Shown one piece after another: positions 59,311-64,000 of a stretch of DNA of 64,000 nt. The position numbers and the translations under genes are program-made. Origin of the DNA: Beta vulgaris subsp. vulgaris. Lineage: Eukaryota; Streptophyta; Magnoliopsida; Caryophyllales; Amaranthaceae. The notes under the pieces were generated by a model that worked only from the letters and a program-made list of their open reading frames with translations, was not told the DNA's origin and did no database searches. Numbering within the stretch: the stretch's first letter is position 1; every line of letters begins with the position of its first letter. Location of the stretch: assembly GCF_026745355.1 (NCBI RefSeq), contig NC_079209.1, positions 2,351,001 through 2,415,000 on the forward strand. The letters are read 5' to 3'.

Positions 59311-60462
59311 TTTTCTCATGGATTAACTTTTTAGTCAATGACAATTCCACATTATGAAGACTATAGGTGTAAGATAACTTGTAATCCATATATCTTCATT
59401 TGAAGTCGTCAGAAGAATCAGTATGGTGCAGAAGAAAAGTATGAGTTTGAGCTTGAGTTTTTGGTACGAATTAGACGAAAGCAAAAGCAAATTACATAAC
59501 AACAGGCAACAGAGTGAATGAGTGCGTAAGAGCAAAACCAACATAAATTAATTGACATCAATCCAAATGTTGTGCACGTACTCCCTCGTTTATTGCATTT
59601 TAAAGGAGGGCCCACTACTTAACTTCCCCATTCCTGCCTTTTTAATGCTACTTTTGCTTTCACTTTTTATTTTTCCTTTCTTTTGTTCTCTCTCTTATTT
59701 ACGGTGGCAATAAAAGTAAAAACCTAGTAGTCAAAATAGTTACCCGATTAATATCCCTCTACGTCAATAGTACACAATTTACATTTATGTTTACTTTTAC
59801 CTTTTTTCATGTCTTCTTTTCTCATTGACCTTTTTCAAGTATCTTAGCTTTTCTGTTCCTACCAAATTGTCTCCAACAAGAATGGTATATCTCGATTTAA
59901 TTGTATACCATCCTTAACTACTAATTCAATCTCTGATTTTTTTTCTTATCTTCGAGCATAAGCTAGCTATTACTTTATAGCTATAAGCATTGTTAAGGGG
60001 ACAAAAGAAAGTTATTCTTAGATCTTTGCATCATCGTTCAATAGTTTTATAAGCAATGCTTGAGTAGGTCAACATTTACAATATGTTGTATGATGTATGA
60101 TGGATATATTAAACTCCTTCAACTCTTTGAAACACACAACGGAGAAGATTAAGGATTGACATAGCCAAAAGTACTATTAAGGTGCAATCACCAAGATCAA
60201 TTACAAGTACAATTTGAACCTAAAGGAAAAGTTTGGCTTGGGATTTGACTGAGAATGCCCTTACGATGTTCAAGTTAGTGAAAACTACGACTTAGAACAA
60301 GTTAGAAAGTATTGTATTGGAGTGTGAAAGTAGTGAGAGAAGGTTAGACTTGTTAGAATTAGTTACGTGTAATTATTCACATCTAGAAGATTGTTATCAT
60401 GTGACCCTTGTGATTGTTGTAGTTTTCCTAACAAATTAAGTCGTATCATCTTATCAACTACG
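59311..60462. other. Intergenic, nothing recognised
   Basis: No gene supported. A short Stowaway-like half end (CTCCCTCGTTTATTGCATTT, about 59580) has no partner. Confidence 0.4.
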
Positions 60463-60464
60463 TA

Positions 60465-61515
60465 CTATCTCCAATTTTTTAAGCAAAAGTGGAATATAAT
60501 AGTTCCACCTTTGCTTCTTCTGCCCAAAACAATCCAACCTTTTGAAAATTTGTAAATAATCCCACATTGACCCTCATATTCTCAAAACAAGCATTTTTAC
60601 CTCCAACTTGTTTAACAAGTTATTTTTTTTCCTTTAATCTATCTCTTCCCACTCTCTATTCCCATCCCCCACCCCTCCCCCACCCCTCCACTTGCAGTCC
60701 TGCAACCCCTGCTCCCGATCCCCCTCCCTTAGCTTGTAGACCAGCTACTCTCGATTCCCCTTCTTTGAACCCTGATCCCCTTCCCTCACCACCGCACGCC
60801 AGCCTCATTGTCGCCGCGCCACCCTAATCGACATTGGGTTTTGGGTGGAATGTGCGGGATTTTAGTGGCTGGGGTTATTATGGTGGGTTTTCAAGTGAGT
60901 AGGACGGGTCTTGGTTGGTTTGAGTGAGGTTTCGAGGTGAGGATGTGGGTTGTGGTAGGGTAGTGGTCAGGGGTGGGTTGGCGGGAGTTAGTCGTGGTGG
61001 AAGTGGAGGTTTGGTGGTGATATGGTGATTGTTATGGAGGTAAGGGTGGTGAGGTGAGAGAATCAGAAAAATATGGAGACAAGGATGAGGGAAGACCAAT
61101 CAAAAAGTGACACGTGGCAAGTCACCTTCTAAAACAAGTTACCAATTTCACAAACCGTTAAAAGACTCATTGTGAGAGGATGGGGTATAAAGGTGGGATG
61201 GTTTCCAGATTTTGAAAAGGTGGGATGGTTTTGAGCAGAATTGGCAAAGGTGGGATTATTAGTTTTCATTTTTTCCATTTTTTAATAAGTGTCACGTTTT
61301 CCTTTTAGGAACACAATAAGTGACACATAGCTCAGAGTAAAAAAAAATACTTCTCATGTTTTACATCTTTGTCATTATTTAATTATTTTATGTTTTTATT
61401 TTATCCAATACTCATATTTGATTGGTCAAATAAGTGGTCTCAAGTTTTTTTCTCTAAGCTCCTTGGTATTCCCCCACTTTCTCTATGTGTCACTTATTAA
61501 AAAAAACCGATGAAG
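60465..61515. mobile_element. Stowaway MITE split by a MULE
   Basis: Left end CTATCTCCAATTTTTTAA (60465-60482) and right end TTATTAAAAAAAACCGATGAAG (to 61515) are inverted repeats when the MULE is removed, flanked by TA (60463-60464, 61516-61517). Without the insert it is about 248 bp. Confidence 0.82.
60483..61276. mobile_element. MULE (Pack-MULE-like) nested in the Stowaway
   Basis: 794 bp with about 75-bp imperfect inverted arms (GCAAAAGTGG..., TTCCACCTTTGC, CAACCTTTTGAAAATTTG; right arm inverted GGAAAAAATGAAAAC..., CCCACCTTTGCC, CATCCCACCTTTTCAAAATC). A 9-bp duplication ATTTTTTAA lies on both sides (60474-60482, 61277-61285). The interior is C-rich then G-rich. A proline-rich frame (60567-60827) exists, but I see no transposase and no identifiable captured gene. 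Confidence 0.82.
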
Positions 61516-61517
61516 TA

Positions 61518-61855
61518 TATACCAACTAAATTTTTGGTCAAGAACAATGCATATGTAAATTATGGACAATCTGATCAAAAGCGAGGCCATATATACATGG
61601 TTGTTTAATTATAATTCAGATACTATAAGGGATGACTGTAATTGCCAAATAACTTTTACTAATTGATAAAATTCCCCTCCACTATTTCTCATAAAAGAAA
61701 ATAAGTTCTGTCTGACTTAGATATCGAAGATTTATGAGATGAAATGAAAGATATCCTTTTGTTACCTTGGGGTAAGGAAGACAAAGTTGTTAGACAAATT
61801 AGCAAGAAACTAAGTTATATGTCATTAGTTTAAGTACTGTAGTGAATTTGGGTAA
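61518..61855. other. Intergenic, nothing recognised
   Basis: AT-rich, no gene or element end. Confidence 0.4.
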
Positions 61856-61859
61856 TATG

Positions 61860-62185
61860 TGAATTCAGTTTGAATAGAGTTAAAGTCAGTTTAAAATAGT
61901 GCAGTTTTAATCAATTTCAGTTTGAATCAATTAATTTAATTCAGTTAAATATTCAATTCAGTTAAGTTGATTGATCAACTTTTCAGTTTTTCACAGTAAT
62001 TTTCAGTTACAGTTTGTTTCGGTTCAGTTGCACTTCATTTTGATTTTTCCTTTACCGCTTATTTCAGTTTCATTTCAACAATTTTCAGTTAATTTCAGTT
62101 ATAGTTACTACCATTTCAGTTTAACTCAGTTCAAATTTCAGTTTATTCAGTTCAACTATCAGTTCATTAACCAAACTGACATCTC
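61860..62185. repeat. Degenerate TTTCAGTT minisatellite
   Basis: The word TTCAGTT or CAGTTTA recurs more than 20 times in 325 bp, irregularly spaced by 8-16 bp. The frame at 61971-62207 is a product of the repeat. Confidence 0.85.
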
Positions 62186-62940
62186 TACATGCATCTATAT
62201 AATCTAATGGATTTAGTGAAAAATGTGACTGTGAATCGAAGGAAAGTTGAAGAGGAATTTTTGTTTAGCAACATTAAAATGAAGTAAAAGTGAGGAGAAT
62301 TTTAATAAGCAAATGCATAATATGTAAAGTGGGAAAAGCTTTGGAAAATGAAAGATTAATTTGGCTTAATAATTAGCATCATTTTTCATGGGGAGCTCAT
62401 TATCACCCTCTAAATCCTCAAGTTCACTTTTCACGGGTTGTCAAGGCACCCTGCGGGCGCGGGCAGCTTCCTGAGCCTCTTTGACCCACCTTGGCCGCGG
62501 GCGCGGGTAATGAGAGCTTCCAATGCTGCGGGCTATGCTGCCATTTGAGACTCACCACAAGCTAGGTTGCTTTGTCTCGTTGCCTAACTTGATATATGCT
62601 AGCTCAATCCGCGACGTTGGGACGACATACATACGCACACCTTCAACGCAATGCCACAACGTCTTACGTCTATGCTAGTCTATATGCTCTTCCGTCAAGG
62701 CGTCAACCATCTCCACACCCCATTACCCAACATCACATTCAAACTATAACAAGTGCCAAACTCACCTTTTAAATGATCTATAGAGCAAGTAGGTAAAGAT
62801 CCGGCGAAATTGCCATTGATAAAATTACACAAATTGAATTATGTGATCTGAATCCATATCCGATCCAATTTAGATCTAAATTGAAATGGACTCAATCTAA
62901 ATCAACTCAGCTTGAAATAAAGTATTATCATGTCATGTAT
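62186..62940. other. Intergenic with a GC-rich island resembling a copia U3
   Basis: 62440-62540 contains GCGGGCGCGGG words (three related copies) in otherwise AT-rich DNA, and ATAACA at 62746-62751 could be an LTR end. No partner end or target duplication found. Confidence 0.35.
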
Positions 62941-62944
62941 GATA

Positions 62945-63662
62945 TTTCAGAATTAAACTCATTTTCAATGATGAGAGTGTTTCTTTCTCTCAGGCTAGTT
63001 TTACCGTTAACTCCTATGTTAAGAAGTGGGATAAAGCTAATTGTTCGAATGTAGTTATTCGTTCCTCTAGCTTTTTGCATAACAAAATCAATAACCTGCC
63101 TCCATGTTCTGGTAAAAATCTTATTTGGGGCCCTCCTAATGAGGATGTTGTTAAGTTAAATTTTGATGGTTCTAAATTGGATAATGGGCAAGCTTCTTAT
63201 GGCTTCATTCTTAGGAACGCCCTCGGTGAGATTTTAACGGCAAGTGCCAAATCCTTGGGAGATCATCCTTCAATTCTAATAGTTGAAGCTATGGGGTTGG
63301 TTAAAGGCATTAAAGGAGCTATTTCTCTCCATATTAAGAAGATTATTATTATTGAAGGAGATAATATCACTGTTATTAACTCTATAAAGGCTAATGCTAA
63401 TCCTCTGTGGTCCATTGCTAACATTATTGTTGATGCACATACTCTTCTGGAGCAGTTTGATCAAGTGTATTTCCATCATTGTTATCGGAAGGCCAATCGA
63501 GCAGTGGATTTTATGGCACACAACGGTCACTTCTATTCGGATGTGTTATTTTGGTCTCCGCCTTATTGTATTGATTTTTTCCTTCTCATCCGCAAGGATG
63601 TTTTAGGTTGGCTCTCTGGATAAGGAGGGTAACTTAAGGTTTTTTTCTCCCCATCAAAAAAA
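62945..63662 (+). pseudogene. L1-type LINE 3' end with intact RNase H-like domain
   Basis: An open frame of 182 codons (63075-63623) has the RNase H-like domain that ends many plant L1 ORF2 proteins: VKLNFDGSKLDNGQASYGFI, VEAMGLVKGI, IIEGDN, and the terminal HCYRKANRAVDFMAH. Coding-like sequence continues upstream to about 62945 (SVSFSQASFTVNSYVKKWDK) in another frame. The stop at 63621 is followed by a short 3' UTR and a poly-A run ending about 63662. Endonuclease and RT domains are absent, so this is a 5'-truncated insertion. It could also be a domesticated RNase H-like protein, but the poly-A tail argues for a LINE. Confidence 0.75.
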
Positions 63663-63663
63663 A

Positions 63664-64000
63664 ATACTAACCTACGTTTCTAACTAAGTGTAACAATTTG
63701 ATTTTAAGCTTGCCAACGCACAATTTTGACCATCAATGTATCTAGTTATGTCTTTGTAAAAGTTATAAAAAAATTAATATTATGAAAAAATTTATTAAAA
63801 TGAACCCAACAACATTTATATGCTCGTTTTTGTAATATATATTAGTAAAAAAAATACGGTCCGGGTGAGGTGTGTGAATAGTGCAAAAGTTAATGTGTTA
63901 CACTTAAAAAGAAACAGATATAGTATTTATTTATTAATACCAATCAATTGACAATAAACTTGACGCTGGCTCAATAAGGAATGATTGAATCAACTCGACT
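63664..64000. other. Intergenic, nothing recognised
   Basis: AT-rich, no feature seen up to the window edge. Confidence 0.4.

Noticed and set aside
59579..59640. Another Stowaway MITE (CTCCCTCGTTTATTGCATTT)
   Set aside because: Only one end is visible; no inverted partner or second TA found.

Overview
This is a gene-poor, transposon-rich stretch of a plant nuclear genome. It holds four recognisable host genes in 64 kb. Two are AP2/ERF transcription factors (6075-6851 on +, 15750-16196 on -). One is a seven-exon type I ROP/RAC small GTPase (25790-28829 on +), and one is a three-exon WUSCHEL-related homeobox gene of the WOX9/STIMPY type (47703-50293 on -). Plant-only families, short AT-rich introns and plant-type mobile elements (Sirevirus-like copia, Cassandra, TRIM, Stowaway, Tourist, hAT MITE, MULE, Helitron) point to a eudicot. 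I cannot name the species from sequence alone.

Layout. 1-4779: 3' half of a Sirevirus-like Ty1/copia element with broken RT-RNase H, an env-position ORF and a complete 3' LTR. 5141-5381: small MULE-type MITE. 6075-6851: first ERF gene. 7557-10875: complete non-autonomous copia element on the minus strand (gag-protease kept, integrase/RT missing, 5-bp target duplication). 11001-15630: Stowaway MITE, solo LTR, and a decayed LINE split by a Helitron. 15750-16196: second ERF gene, convergent with the first. 17.5-25 kb: LINE tails, an LTR-like block, and a decayed minus-strand copia gag interrupted by a three-LTR Cassandra (5S rRNA-derived) element that itself contains a hAT MITE. 25.8-28.8 kb: ROP gene with three intronic MITEs. 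30189-34218: 4-kb non-coding LTR element (LARD). 34.8-39.2 kb: TRIMs and a small gag-remnant copia derivative. 39.7-43.6 kb: solo LTRs and MITEs, including a Stowaway-like element carrying about 1 kb of apparently captured gene sequence. 45-47.6 kb: Helitron, a local tandem duplication and a Tourist MITE. 47.7-50.3 kb: WOX9. 52-53.9 kb: SINE-like sequence, Helitron, MITE. 54.65-57.83 kb: array of about 314-bp tandem repeats interrupted by a MULE fragment. 58.7-61.5 kb: MULEs, one nested in a Stowaway. 62.9-63.66 kb: 3' end of a LINE.

The host genes do not form a pathway. The two ERFs may be a diverged local pair split by transposon insertions. The most informative content is the nesting of elements, where target-site duplications or restored reading frames fix exact boundaries, and a roughly 206-bp internal module shared by two copia-derived non-autonomous elements that have different LTRs.
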